Below are positions 27,214-37,659 of a DNA stretch of 64,000 nt, one piece after another (position 1 is the first letter of the stretch; each line of letters begins with the position of its first letter). Source of the DNA: Deltaproteobacteria bacterium (GTDB lineage: Bacteria > SAR324 > JACQKK01). The notes below the pieces were generated by a model, which had not been told where the DNA came from, made no database searches, and saw nothing but the letters and a program-made list of their open reading frames with translations. The DNA lies in the NCBI GenBank assembly GCA_029858505.1, contig JAOUEW010000002.1, positions 354,851-418,850 of the forward strand, read 5' to 3'. The position numbers and the translations under genes were made by a program.

Positions 27214-27258
27214 GAGACCTCTCCATAACCAGGGTTTTTGCCGTGAAATGGGGGGGTT
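27214..27258 (+). repeat. Dispersed intergenic repeat, copy 2 (partial)
   Basis: This copy shares CATAACCAGGGTTTTTGCCG with copy 1 (19273-19342), and GAGACCT lies just before in both. It is cut off after the G-run, and lacks the GGGGCGAAGCCCC hairpin and the AATAAAATCAA tail of the other two copies. Confidence 0.85.
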
Positions 27259-27266
27259 AACCAAAC

Positions 27267-27304
27267 AAAAGCCCCCGGCCTGTTTGCGCAGACCGGGGGC
27301 TTTT
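27267..27304. terminator. Bidirectional rho-independent terminator
   Basis: Stem AAAAGCCCCCGG against CCGGGGGCTTTT with an inner CTG/CAG pairing and a short loop. It has an A-run on one side and a T-run on the other, suitable for both the HAD gene and dsbD. Confidence 0.92.
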
Positions 27305-27347
27305 GAGTTGGTCAAGTTGACAGAGATTGCTCCCCGCCACGCTTGCG

Positions 27348-29300
27348 TTATTTCTTTCCCAGCCCCTGAGACAGGAATTGCGCGAAATCCGCGGGGTTGC
27401 TCATGATGCCGCCATAGCGGTTGACCACGGCGTTGCTGGGGGTGAGCACCACGTAGAACGGCAGCGCCAGGGTTTGGAAGCGTTCCACCTGCACCTGCTG
27501 GTTTTCCTCGGCGTGGGGGCCGCCGTCTGTGTAGAGTTTGGCCACCACGAAGTTGTTTTTCAGCAGGTTGTACACTTCCTTGTGGGGGAACACCCGCTTT
27601 TCCATCCAGCGGCAGTTCACGCAGGTGTACCCGGTAAAGTCGAGGAAGATGGGCTTGCCGGTTTTCTTGGCTTCCACCAGGGCTTCGGCCAGGGTGGCTT
27701 TCCAGGGGAGTTCATCCACCAGCTGGTTCGACACCATGTCTTCAGGCAGTGCCCCGCCGTAACTGTTTTGGCCGTACTGCACTTCTTTCAGACTGGGGGG
27801 CATGAAGGCTTCCGTCCAGGCGTCCAACTCTTTCCCGGCGGAACCCATGGCCACGTAAACCCCGCCAGCCACCACCACGGCGCTAACCAGGGTGCGCTTG
27901 GTGGAAACCCCACCCCAGGGCATACCACCCCGCGGCCATTGATACAGAATGAGGAACACGATGCCCAGGGCACCCAGGGCCCAAGAGGCCAAGATGGTTT
28001 CCCGGGTGAATATTCCCCAGCCCCAAAACACATCGGCGTTGCTGATGAACTTCATGGCGGCCATCAATTCCATCACCCCGAACACCGCCAGAACCTGCTT
28101 CATCCAGGGGCCGCTTTTCCCCCTGAAGAACGACAAATACTGGGGGAACAAGGCCAGCAAAAAGAACGGCAAGGCGAACACGAAGGAAAACACCAACATG
28201 CCCAAAATGGGCCAGAACACCTGACCTTTCAGGGCGGCGATCAACAGGGTGCCCACAAACTGCACGGTGCAGGTGAAGGCGGTGGCGGTGAAGGCCACCC
28301 CCATCAACATCACCCCGAACGGCCCCTTGATGTGGCGGGCGCGGTTATCCAGGTTGTTCACAATGTCGGGGGGGAGAACAATGTTGAAGGCCCCCAGCAG
28401 GCTAAGGGCGAACACCACGAAAAACAGGCCCACCACCAGGTTGACCACGGGGCTGCTGGCGAACATGCTGGCACCTGCGGCCCCCAGCAAAAAGGTGAGC
28501 AGCAGGCCCAGCCCGGTGTAGGTACCCATGATGCCCAGCCCAAACAACGAGGCCAGTTTTAGGGTGCTCTTTTTATCGTGCTTGGCCGCGGCAAAGAAAG
28601 ACACGGTCAGGGGAATCATGGGGAACACGCAGGGCGTGAGCAGCGATAGCGCCCCGAACCCCGCCGCCAACAGCAAGAACCCCAGTAGGCCACCAGTTAA
28701 AGCCTCTTCCAGCGAATCGGCCCGCAGATGGAATTGGCCGTTGGCGTCGAGGGTGTCTACCGTTCGCTCCATGAACATATAGGCCGGGCGTACCGATCCG
28801 GATTTTATTTGGAGGGGGGCGGCCAGATCCAATTTTTTCGGCGGGTCGCACACCTGGTTGCTGCAGGTGGTGTATTGCACCGTGGCGGAAACGTTGATGG
28901 GTTTCGCCGACAGCGTTTCTGGAACCCGCAAGTTTTGATAAAAGCGCACGGCTTTTTCGTGATAGGTCAGCTGCATGTCGAACACTTTGTCTCGCAGCCG
29001 CAGGGGGTTGGTTTCGTACAGGGGGCTTTCCGGAACCAAACCGCCCGGAATAACGGTGATCCGAGTGGGGGGGGGAGCCAGTTCCCCCACGGAAGGTTCC
29101 AGCGAATACAAATGCCAACCCTCGTCCAACCAAGCGGTGATGATCAGCCTGACATGCTCGCCGGGGCGGGCTTGGGCGGGTTCCATTTTTACTTCAAACC
29201 GGGCGTGAGACTGACCCAAGCCAGGAAAAGGGGATTCGGCCCATACCGTAACGGTGATTGCCGCAAGGGCGGCAATGGCGAAAACCAGCGTTTTTTTCAT
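27348..29300 (-). CDS. dsbD: Thiol:disulfide interchange protein DsbD
   Basis: A 650-residue inner-membrane electron carrier that brings reducing power from cytoplasmic thioredoxin to periplasmic proteins. Signal peptide at about 1-21. The N-terminal alpha domain has a YTTCSNQVCDPP cysteine pair. The membrane domain has eight or so segments with LLTPCVFPMIPL and FTCTVQF, the paired cysteines of the CcdA/DsbD core. The C-terminal thioredoxin domain has TCVNCRW (Cys560, Cys563). ATG 29300 gives the signal peptide; the frame is open to 29381. It ends at the shared terminator. Confidence 0.95.
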   Translation of the reverse strand: MKKTLVFAIAALAAITVTVWAESPFPGLGQSHARFEVKMEPAQARPGEHVRLIITAWLDEGWHLYSLEPSVGELAPPPTRITVIPGGLVPESPLYETNPLRLRDKVFDMQLTYHEKAVRFYQNLRVPETLSAKPINVSATVQYTTCSNQVCDPPKKLDLAAPLQIKSGSVRPAYMFMERTVDTLDANGQFHLRADSLEEALTGGLLGFLLLAAGFGALSLLTPCVFPMIPLTVSFFAAAKHDKKSTLKLASLFGLGIMGTYTGLGLLLTFLLGAAGASMFASSPVVNLVVGLFFVVFALSLLGAFNIVLPPDIVNNLDNRARHIKGPFGVMLMGVAFTATAFTCTVQFVGTLLIAALKGQVFWPILGMLVFSFVFALPFFLLALFPQYLSFFRGKSGPWMKQVLAVFGVMELMAAMKFISNADVFWGWGIFTRETILASWALGALGIVFLILYQWPRGGMPWGGVSTKRTLVSAVVVAGGVYVAMGSAGKELDAWTEAFMPPSLKEVQYGQNSYGGALPEDMVSNQLVDELPWKATLAEALVEAKKTGKPIFLDFTGYTCVNCRWMEKRVFPHKEVYNLLKNNFVVAKLYTDGGPHAEENQQVQVERFQTLALPFYVVLTPSNAVVNRYGGIMSNPADFAQFLSQGLGKK

Positions 29301-29467
29301 GGTGTGTGCGAAGAAGATGGAGGCCAAAAGGGGGCCTCTCCCTACAAAAGCCTTTGGGGAGGACCAAAAGCCCCCCAACATTTGTTAGTCTTTTGTTAGA
29401 ATATTTTCCCTCAATTTGGGCAGAGGGACAAGGGGGTGCGGGCTTAGATGTCCGAAATTCAGACAAA

Positions 29468-29496
29468 TCCTGACGGAACAGTATGTTCCGTCAGGA
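29468..29496 (-). terminator. Perfect 13-bp inverted repeat at the end of cheY
   Basis: TCCTGACGGAACA and its exact complement flank the loop GTA. It overlaps the cheY stop codon. On the cheY strand the stem is followed by only a short T-run (TTTG), so it may be a weak terminator or an mRNA 3'-end stabiliser. Confidence 0.7.
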
Positions 29497-29871
29497 GAAG
29501 ATTTTGTTGATTTTGTCGGCCAAGGTCTGGGCGTCGAAGGGCTTTACAATGTAGTTATTCACCCCAGCCTGGGCAGCGGCGATGATATTTTCTTGGAGCG
29601 CCTCCGCCGTGACCATCAGCACCGGAATGTTCTTCCACTTGGGTGAAGACCGGATGCTCTTCAGCAGATCAAGACCCGACATTTGGGGCATGTTCCAATC
29701 GGTGATCACGAAATCCACCGGTTGCGTTTCCAGCAAGGTCAGGGCCTTGGTGCCATCTTCGGCTTCGATGATGTTGTCAAACCCCAACTGCCGGAGCACG
29801 TTGGAAACAATTCTTCTCATGGTGGCAAAATCGTCTACCACCAGGATGCGCATTTTCAGGTCCGCAGGCAT
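29491..29871 (-). CDS. cheY: Chemotaxis response regulator CheY
   Basis: A 126-residue single receiver domain. The acidic pocket is in ILVVDDF (Asp13/14), the phosphorylation site is Asp58 in FVITDWNMP, and Thr88 and Lys110 complete the active site. Phospho-CheY binds the flagellar switch. ATG 29871 has a GAGAG site upstream; GTG 29877 is in frame. cheZ lies directly upstream on the same strand with a 41-base gap, so the two are probably co-transcribed. Confidence 0.95.
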   Translation of the reverse strand: MPADLKMRILVVDDFATMRRIVSNVLRQLGFDNIIEAEDGTKALTLLETQPVDFVITDWNMPQMSGLDLLKSIRSSPKWKNIPVLMVTAEALQENIIAAAQAGVNNYIVKPFDAQTLADKINKIFS

Positions 29872-29912
29872 TGCCACGCTCTCTTGTAGGGTGGGTGATT
29901 AAGCCGCCCGGG

Positions 29913-31064
29913 TTAAAAACCCAGATCGGCCAGCAAAGAATCTACTTCCGCCTGTGATTTGATGGCGGCGGGTTTTTCGCCCTGTTGCGTTGGGGTACTG
30001 GGTTCGGGAACTTCTTTACCAGTCATCCTCGCGCGACGGGCGTATTTTTCAAGCAACTCCACCAGTTGAGATTGAAGAGACTCTACGAATTCGATGACCC
30101 GGCGCAGGGTTTGACCGGTTAGGTCTTGAAACCCCTGGTTGGAAATCAGGTTCAATAAAAACTGCCCTTGCTGGGACTCGGTGGCTTCTAAGAAAGCCAC
30201 CTGAGGGGTTACGTTCTCTGCCAGCGATAAGCGGAGGAGGGAAAGCTCTTCCTCCAGCTCTGGATGGGCCGCCCCCAATGATTCCATGTCACGAATGCAC
30301 TCTACTATAATCTTCCCTGATTCATCAAGGTAGGTTTTGTGGCGGCCTGTCTCGGCGCTTAAACGCTCCAGTTGATCCAAATTTTTGTTGGCCGCGTCCT
30401 CCAACCGGGAAATCACCGATTTCATTTTGACGACGGCGTCGGGGATTTCCTCTGTTGAGTGGGTGAGATTATCCAGGGAAAAATCTTCGGAAAAAGAATT
30501 GAGCGAATTATAGATTTCTCGGGCGATTTTGGCGATTTGTTCCACCAAGTCTCCCCGTTCTCGGGAAGTGGTGATCAGGTTAATGTGCGCCAGGAAAATC
30601 TCCACATCGGCCCAGTCTTGCCGCAGCAGGCCTTTAAACAGCGAGGTGATGCTTTCCAGCAAGACGGGAATTTTTTCCCGGTCCGGAAGCTGTTCTCCCA
30701 CCAAAACGCTGGAAATATCGGCCAGAATGGCGTCGACCGGCTCGGCATAGCGCTTGAGCCGGTTAGACAATTCGAGAATTTCTTCGTTTTCCGCTTCCGG
30801 CAGAATAGCCATCCGGGTGGGCAGACGAAAGGTAAACTGATCTTGTTTCAGCCGGTGCAAAAAAAACTGGGTAATGCCCAGAAACAGGCTGAAGTCGGCC
30901 AAGGGGTCCTGCCCCAACAGAAAACGCTCGTGGTGGGTGTTCACCATGGCCAGGGCAGGCTCTTGCCAGCCCTCGTCTTCGGCCACATGGTCTAAAATTT
31001 CCCCATATTCATCGCCAAAGGTCTGAACGGCCTTTAACCGTTGCGACAACTCCTGCTTATTCAT
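29913..31064 (-). CDS. cheZ: CheY-P phosphatase CheZ-like protein with long N-terminus
   Basis: A 383-residue protein; E. coli CheZ has 214. The C-terminal half is recognisable: NQGFQDLTGQTLRRVIEFV contains the catalytic DLTGQ glutamine region, and the last residues QAEVDSLLADLGF match the CheY-binding peptide of CheZ. The first 170 or so residues are an extra helical domain of unknown role. CheZ dephosphorylates CheY and shortens the tumble signal; the adjacent cheY supports this. ATG 31064 gives MNKQELSQR; GTG 31127 is in frame. Confidence 0.87.
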   Translation of the reverse strand: MNKQELSQRLKAVQTFGDEYGEILDHVAEDEGWQEPALAMVNTHHERFLLGQDPLADFSLFLGITQFFLHRLKQDQFTFRLPTRMAILPEAENEEILELSNRLKRYAEPVDAILADISSVLVGEQLPDREKIPVLLESITSLFKGLLRQDWADVEIFLAHINLITTSRERGDLVEQIAKIAREIYNSLNSFSEDFSLDNLTHSTEEIPDAVVKMKSVISRLEDAANKNLDQLERLSAETGRHKTYLDESGKIIVECIRDMESLGAAHPELEEELSLLRLSLAENVTPQVAFLEATESQQGQFLLNLISNQGFQDLTGQTLRRVIEFVESLQSQLVELLEKYARRARMTGKEVPEPSTPTQQGEKPAAIKSQAEVDSLLADLGF

Positions 31065-31324
31065 GACCACAGGGTCGCCTTCCAGAGAAAGGGACGGATC
31101 TGAAATTGTAGAGTTTTGCCTAGTCACCGGCTTGCCCTGGCAGGGGTGGAGAATAGAGTGGGGATGTCCCCTGAGTTTTTATACGAACAATCGAAAAAAA
31201 CGGTTTTCCTTCCCTATAAAATCATAACCCCCCCAGGGTGTCTAGTTTCATTCTTCATGGGGTTGATTTGGCAGGAAAGGGGATAGCCTTCCTCCTGGAA
31301 CCCATGATATAGAATGCAGATTGA

Positions 31325-32659
<1,335 letters not shown>

Positions 32660-32665
32660 GGCATC

Positions 32666-33079
32666 ATGCGGTTCCCTCCATCTCTCATTCGCTTCTTGTT
32701 CCGGCGGGGGATTCCCCGCCCGGAAGACCTGTGGGTTTGGTTGTTGGCCTGGAAAAACTGGCAGCTGGCAGCCGACCGTAACTTTCGTCGGAAGGACGCC
32801 CTCACCCGCTCGTTTTTGGTGTTTGCGCTGTTGTTTGGGGCGGGGGTCATTTTAACGGGGGTGTTTGGAGACCAGGGCCTGTTGGCCTGGATGGGGTTGC
32901 GGGAGGAACGATCTCGGCTGGTGGAGCGGTTGAAGGGGTTGGAGGAGCGCCGCCAGGTGTTAGAAAGTCAGATTGACGCATTGAAGCACGACCCGGCCTA
33001 CATCCGGTTTTTAGCCCGGCGGGATTTAGGCCTGGTGAGCCCCGGAGAGGTGGTGGTCATTCGGGCGGAAAACCCATGA
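32666..33079 (+). CDS. ftsB: Cell division protein FtsB/DivIC
   Basis: A 137-residue bitopic membrane protein of the divisome (FtsQLB). One transmembrane segment at about 49-68, then a coiled-coil heptad region at about 76-108 (EERSRLVERLKGLEERRQVL) and the conserved end YIRFLARRDLGLVSPGEVVV. The N-terminal cytoplasmic part is longer (about 48 residues) than in E. coli. It follows eno, as in many proteobacteria, and overlaps the ankyrin gene by 4 bases (ATGA). Confidence 0.9.
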   Translation: MRFPPSLIRFLFRRGIPRPEDLWVWLLAWKNWQLAADRNFRRKDALTRSFLVFALLFGAGVILTGVFGDQGLLAWMGLREERSRLVERLKGLEERRQVLESQIDALKHDPAYIRFLARRDLGLVSPGEVVVIRAENP

Positions 33080-33948
33080 ACACCCGAACGGGGATAGGGG
33101 TGAATGCCCTGCTGTATGTTTTTTTGATATTGGGGGGGGGGATGCTTGTGGCCCTGTCTGGCTGCGCCTCCCAGGCTACCTTGGTGGAAGCCGCGGCGGA
33201 GGGAAACCCAGCCGGGGTAGAAGCCCTGCTGGCCCAGGGAATGTCTGCCGACCAGCGGGACACCCCGGAAGGCCCCACCCCCCTGATGGCCGCCGCCCGA
33301 GGGGGCCACATGGAACTGGTGGAGCGGTTGTTGGCCCGGGGGGCTTCTCCCGATGCCAGGGATGGGAAGGGGTCCACGGCGTTGATGGTGGCCGCCTGGG
33401 AAGGGCATGAGCGGATCGTGGAAAAACTGTTGGCAGCGGGGGCCGATCCGGCCGCCTTGAATCCCAACCGAGATACCCCCCTTCATTTTGCCGCTGGCCA
33501 AGGCCGATTGGCCGTGGTGAACCGGCTGCTCGCCGCGGGCGTGGCCCTGGACCCCCGAAACCGGATGGGGAACACCCCCCTGATGGCCGCAGCCGGGCAG
33601 GGCCATGCTCCAGTGGTCGAGGCGTTGCTGAAGGGTGGTGCCCGCAAGGATACGCGCAATGCCATGGGATGGACTGCCGCCCGATGGGCGGTGGAAGAGG
33701 GGCGCCTGGAAACTCTGAAGATATTACTGCAAGCCGAAGCTGACCCCGATGCCACGGACGCGGCAGGAGTAACCCTGCTTCGGGTGGCCGCCGCCAAGGG
33801 CCATGAAGCCATGATTCAACGCTTGCTCGATGCCCGGGCCACGGTGAATGCCCGGGGGAAAGATGGCCTGACCCCCCTGGCCCTGGCCCGTCGCAATGGA
33901 TGGGTCGGAGCGGCACGACTGCTGGAACATGCTGGGGGAGTTGAATAA
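33076..33948 (+). CDS. Ankyrin-repeat lipoprotein
   Basis: A 290-residue protein with a lipoprotein signal peptide ending in VALSGC (Cys30). At least seven ankyrin repeats follow from about residue 35 (TPLMAAARGGHMELVERLLARG, TPLHFAAGQG and so on). Ankyrin repeats bind other proteins; the target is unknown. The lipobox places it on the inner or outer membrane facing the periplasm. Translation is likely coupled to ftsB by a 4-base overlap. Confidence 0.92.
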   Translation: MNTRTGIGVNALLYVFLILGGGMLVALSGCASQATLVEAAAEGNPAGVEALLAQGMSADQRDTPEGPTPLMAAARGGHMELVERLLARGASPDARDGKGSTALMVAAWEGHERIVEKLLAAGADPAALNPNRDTPLHFAAGQGRLAVVNRLLAAGVALDPRNRMGNTPLMAAAGQGHAPVVEALLKGGARKDTRNAMGWTAARWAVEEGRLETLKILLQAEADPDATDAAGVTLLRVAAAKGHEAMIQRLLDARATVNARGKDGLTPLALARRNGWVGAARLLEHAGGVE

Positions 33949-34330
33949 CCCGCCGTTGTCTTCTTTCCGAAACATCAACAAAACAGGTGACGCTCAAAAT
34001 GGGTGACTAGTTCTCTTTGCTGGATTTGCTGTAAACTAGGGAAAGGTGCGAAGCCCCCGGAATTTCAGCTTGTCGGTCCAATGCCTATTTTACTGGAGTG
34101 GGCAGGGGGGGGATGGAAGGGGGAAGTAAGAGAGCATAGAGCATAGAGCATAGAGCAAAGAACAGGGTGTAAAGATGTAGAAGACCATCGGGATGAAAAA
34201 AAAAGATGGGGAAAAACTTTTTGAAGTAAACGGGGGGATTTGTAGAAGAGTTCTTAAAAGAGATCGGTTTTCTAGACCCTGATTGTTTTCACCTCACACG
34301 AAAATCACTTTCAAACAGGAAAAACCCACG
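33949..34330. other. Intergenic region between two ankyrin genes
   Basis: A 382-base stretch holding a heptamer tandem repeat (34132-34157) but no gene, tRNA or clear terminator. Confidence 0.5.
34132..34157 (+). repeat. Heptamer tandem repeat (GAGCATA)3GAGCA
   Basis: Three perfect GAGCATA units plus a partial fourth, then a diverged unit (GAGCAAA). It lies about 170 bases upstream of the second ankyrin gene. Unit number could vary by slippage. Confidence 0.9.
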
Positions 34331-35011
34331 ATGATCCCCAAGTTTCGGATGATTCAGGTGTTGGCTTTTGTGGCATGGCTGCCGCTGGTTTCAGGTTGTT
34401 CCGCCATCGCGGACTATCACAAAGAACTGCAGTCCGGGGCCACGCCCATGATGGCCGCCGTGTTCCGCCAAGACCCCGGTGAAATTAGCGATTTGCTAGA
34501 CAAAGGCCACGACCCCAACGAAGTGAACGACAAGGGCCGTTCTGTGCTGATGTTTGCCTCTTGGTATGGGCATTTGCCCACCATGCGCATGCTGTTAGAT
34601 CGCGGGGCCAACCCAGCGGTGCTAGATATGAACGGCCAGTCGGCCCTGCATTGGGCCGCCGGAGCTGGACGGAGCCAAGCGGTGCGACTGTTGATTGAGC
34701 GCAAAGCCCCCTTGAACCCCCAAGACAACGATGGCAACACTCCGCTGAATTTGGCCATTCGAGAAGGCAAAGAGGAGGCCGTGATGGCCTTGCTGGAGGG
34801 TGGAGCCAACCCCAACCTGCCCAACAAGGTGGGATTCTCTCCCCTCATCATGGCCATCCGCAAGGGAGAGGATGATGTTGTCCGAGCCTTGCTGGCCCGG
34901 GGGGTGGATGTGAACTATGTGACGCCCCAGGGGCAAACCCCCCTGAAAATGGCCATTGCCAAGGGGCAATATGAAATTGCGGAAGAGTTGAAAAGAGCCG
35001 GGGCGAAGTAG
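34331..35011 (+). CDS. Second ankyrin-repeat lipoprotein
   Basis: A 226-residue protein with a signal peptide and lipobox LVSGC (Cys23). About six ankyrin repeats start near residue 38 (TPMMAAVFRQDP, VLMFASWYGHLPTMRMLLDRG, SALHWAAGAGR, TPLNLAIREGK and others). Its overall layout matches the gene at 33076-33948, so the two look like an old duplication. ATG 34331 has CAGGA at 10 bases; the frame is open to 34283. Confidence 0.9.
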   Translation: MIPKFRMIQVLAFVAWLPLVSGCSAIADYHKELQSGATPMMAAVFRQDPGEISDLLDKGHDPNEVNDKGRSVLMFASWYGHLPTMRMLLDRGANPAVLDMNGQSALHWAAGAGRSQAVRLLIERKAPLNPQDNDGNTPLNLAIREGKEEAVMALLEGGANPNLPNKVGFSPLIMAIRKGEDDVVRALLARGVDVNYVTPQGQTPLKMAIAKGQYEIAEELKRAGAK

Positions 35012-35113
35012 CCCGACACTTGACTTCTCCAGGCCTCTCTTTCATGCTCAGGTCTCATACTCAGGGTCTGAACAAAAAGACACAACACGAACAGACAAAC
35101 CAGAGAATCCGCG

Positions 35114-35647
35114 ATGTTAATCCTACTTAAATCACTGGCAAAAGTTCTAAAGGTGTTGAAAGACGGTGCCACGCCCAACCAGATAGCCGGGGGGGTGGCC
35201 CTGGGGTTTGTGCTAGGGATGACCCCCGGCTGGCCCCTGCAAATGCTGCTGATTTTGTTTATTACCCTGCTGCTGAACGTGAACCTGACCATGGCCGGGG
35301 TGGCCACGCTGCTGGGGGCCACCATGGGGTTGCTGCTCGACCCTCTCATCAACATGTTCGGCCGGATTCTGCTGCAGGACCTGACGGCCTTCAAAGGCTT
35401 GTACACCGCCATGTACAATAATCCGTTCCTCATGCTTACCCGGTTCAACAACACGGTGGTGATGGGAAGTTTGGTGGTTTCTTTGCTGTTGGCCGCCCCG
35501 GTGTTTTTTCTTTCTCGGCGAGGGGTGGTGGTCTACCGGAAAAAATACCTTCCTAAAATGGACAAATTCAAAGTGATCCAATTGTTGAAGGGATCTAAAC
35601 TTTATGGTCTATACGTTCGGTTGGACCGCATGGGGGTGATGAAATGA
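35114..35647 (+). CDS. TIGR03546-like (DUF2062-related) membrane protein
   Basis: A 177-residue integral membrane protein with three to four hydrophobic segments (about 28-45, 48-75 and 118-135). The motif GATPNQIAGGVALGFVLGMTPG resembles the DUF2062/TIGR03546 start. In other genomes such proteins lie beside TIGR03545 proteins, as here: the next gene overlaps by 4 bases (ATGA). The function is unknown; a paired membrane or envelope role is likely. Confidence 0.8.
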   Translation: MLILLKSLAKVLKVLKDGATPNQIAGGVALGFVLGMTPGWPLQMLLILFITLLLNVNLTMAGVATLLGATMGLLLDPLINMFGRILLQDLTAFKGLYTAMYNNPFLMLTRFNNTVVMGSLVVSLLLAAPVFFLSRRGVVVYRKKYLPKMDKFKVIQLLKGSKLYGLYVRLDRMGVMK

Positions 35648-37542
35648 TCCGCAAATCCTTTCTGGCCGTAATCGGCGTGGTGACCCTGCTGTTTGTGGCG
35701 GGAGTATGGCTGTTAGATGACATCGTGGTGGCGGGCATGGTGGAAAAAACCATCGAGGCCATGACTGATGGTCCGACCACCCTGCGGGGGCTGGACCTGG
35801 CCCCCACCGATATGCGGGTGACATGGGGCTCGCTGTCCATTCAGGACCCCGATAAACCCTGGTTGAACATGGTGCAAACCGGGTCGGCAGACTTTGACGT
35901 GAAGGGAATGCAGTTGTTCGCCAAGAAACTGGTGGTGAACCGGATGGCCCTGCGGGATATTTCTCTGGGCCGCCTGCGCCCAGGGCAGGGAATCCCCGAG
36001 CCCGGCAAAGAGCCCCCTTCTTTGCGCCCGCGAAAAAAAGTGGAGGAAGACAAACCCGAGAGCGGCGGTGGGTTTTTGTCCTTGGAAAACCTGAAGGGAA
36101 CCCTGCCCAAAGTGGATTTGACGGGCAAGGCGAAAAAGGAGATGAACCTTGATCAGGTGTTGAAACCCGATCAGATGAAAAGCGTTCAGGCCGTCAACCG
36201 AACCTCGGCCATGGCCGAAGAGCGCAGTGCCTATTGGGAAAAGCGGCTGGCTTCCTCTACCCTGGAACAAGATATCGCGGCCATTCAACGGGATTCCAAA
36301 AAAATAAAAATGGGCGGCTATGCCAATGCCCTGGAAGCCGCCCAGGCGCTGGAAGAATTGAACAAGTTGAACCAGCGCATCAGCAAAGCCAACGCCGAAT
36401 ACCAGGAAATTCAACAAGGCATTGACCGTGACAACAAGGCCATTCAAAAAAGTTACGCCGAGGCCCAGGCCCTGGTGGAGCAAGACGTGGCCGCGGCGAA
36501 AAGCTTGGCTGGGGTGGGAGGACTGAACCCCAAGGAAGCGTCTTCCATGTTGTTTGGCCCAATGGTGATCGGCCAGTTTCAGCAGGTGATGGGCTACTTG
36601 CAAATGGCCCGCAAAGGTATTTCTGGGTCGGGGGAACCCAAACCCCAGGGTTTGGCCCTGCGCCAGGGGCAATGGATTTCGTTCCCGGTGACCAGCCGGG
36701 TGTACCCCCGCTTTTTGGTGGAACGGATTGATTTGGGGGGAAACCTGATCGACACCTATGGAAACCCCACCATGACCCTGAAGGGGACCTTCACCGGGTT
36801 AAGCTCCGACGCGCGGCTGTATGGCAAACCCGCCCTGCTGAATGCCGAGGCCCTGGAAGTGAACGGTGGTACAGGCCGCTATGTGGTCACGGGCCGGTTC
36901 GACCACCTGCATGACGTTTCGGTAGATACCCTGGACATCAAAGGAACGGGGTTGCGGTGGGATGACATCCAAATCAGCCGTGACTCAGAGGGAACCTGGC
37001 CAAAAACCATGAGCACCCGAAAGGGAGCCACCACCGTGCATTTTGTGCTGAAAGACAGCGAAATGGACGGTACCCTGACCATGGAAGCCCACGACCCCCA
37101 GTTTATATTCTCTGGCAATCCCAGAACCGAGTCTCAGCGGGCCATGCAACAGATGTTTCAAGATTTTGGAACGTTGAGCCTGACGGCCCGGCTGCGGGGT
37201 TCTTTGCAAGCCCCCCGGATGGATGTGAGCTCTAACCTAGACAAGGCGCTGAGTTCCCAAATTTCTAAACTGGTGGGCAAACAACAAAAAGACGCGGAAG
37301 ACCGCGTTCGCAAGGGGGTGACCGGGCAGTTTAGCAAATCGCAAGATCAAGCCCGCCAAAAAATGGATCAAAGCCGCCAGAAGTTAAACGGCAGGATGAA
37401 CGCCATGAAGCAGCCCCTGGATTCTGTTTCGGGTGAAGTGAACAAAGCCAAGGCCGAAGCCGAGCGGAAGGCCAAAAAAGAAGCCGAAGATAAATTAAAG
37501 AAAGAGGCGGGAAAGCAATTGCAGAACTTGATGCCCCGTTAA
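35644..37542 (+). CDS. TIGR03545-like envelope protein
   Basis: A 632-residue protein with an N-terminal membrane segment (about 8-28) and a large periplasmic part. It has beta-rich AsmA-like stretches (LRGLDLAPTDMRVTWGSLSI and VERIDLGGNLIDTYGNPTM) with a coiled-coil centre (about 200-300) and a strongly charged Lys/Glu/Ala helix at the end. It matches the style of TIGR03545 proteins that pair with TIGR03546. The function is unknown; a role in envelope lipid traffic is only a guess from the AsmA-like look. Confidence 0.75.
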   Translation: MIRKSFLAVIGVVTLLFVAGVWLLDDIVVAGMVEKTIEAMTDGPTTLRGLDLAPTDMRVTWGSLSIQDPDKPWLNMVQTGSADFDVKGMQLFAKKLVVNRMALRDISLGRLRPGQGIPEPGKEPPSLRPRKKVEEDKPESGGGFLSLENLKGTLPKVDLTGKAKKEMNLDQVLKPDQMKSVQAVNRTSAMAEERSAYWEKRLASSTLEQDIAAIQRDSKKIKMGGYANALEAAQALEELNKLNQRISKANAEYQEIQQGIDRDNKAIQKSYAEAQALVEQDVAAAKSLAGVGGLNPKEASSMLFGPMVIGQFQQVMGYLQMARKGISGSGEPKPQGLALRQGQWISFPVTSRVYPRFLVERIDLGGNLIDTYGNPTMTLKGTFTGLSSDARLYGKPALLNAEALEVNGGTGRYVVTGRFDHLHDVSVDTLDIKGTGLRWDDIQISRDSEGTWPKTMSTRKGATTVHFVLKDSEMDGTLTMEAHDPQFIFSGNPRTESQRAMQQMFQDFGTLSLTARLRGSLQAPRMDVSSNLDKALSSQISKLVGKQQKDAEDRVRKGVTGQFSKSQDQARQKMDQSRQKLNGRMNAMKQPLDSVSGEVNKAKAEAERKAKKEAEDKLKKEAGKQLQNLMPR

Positions 37543-37659
37543 CGGGTAGACCCGGCAGCGGCTGGCCCCCTTTTGCGCCAAGCAGCGTTTCAATAAAAGT
37601 GATGGATTGTACGTATCTTTTCACAAACAGGCTTTCTTCAACGCTTATTGAGCACGATC

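Larger units (their letters stand above)
27020..27347. other. Convergent intergenic region with repeat and terminator
   Basis: A 328-base stretch between the HAD gene and the opposite-strand dsbD. It contains repeat copy 2 (27214-27258) and a strong bidirectional terminator (27267-27304). No gene is supportable. Confidence 0.7.
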
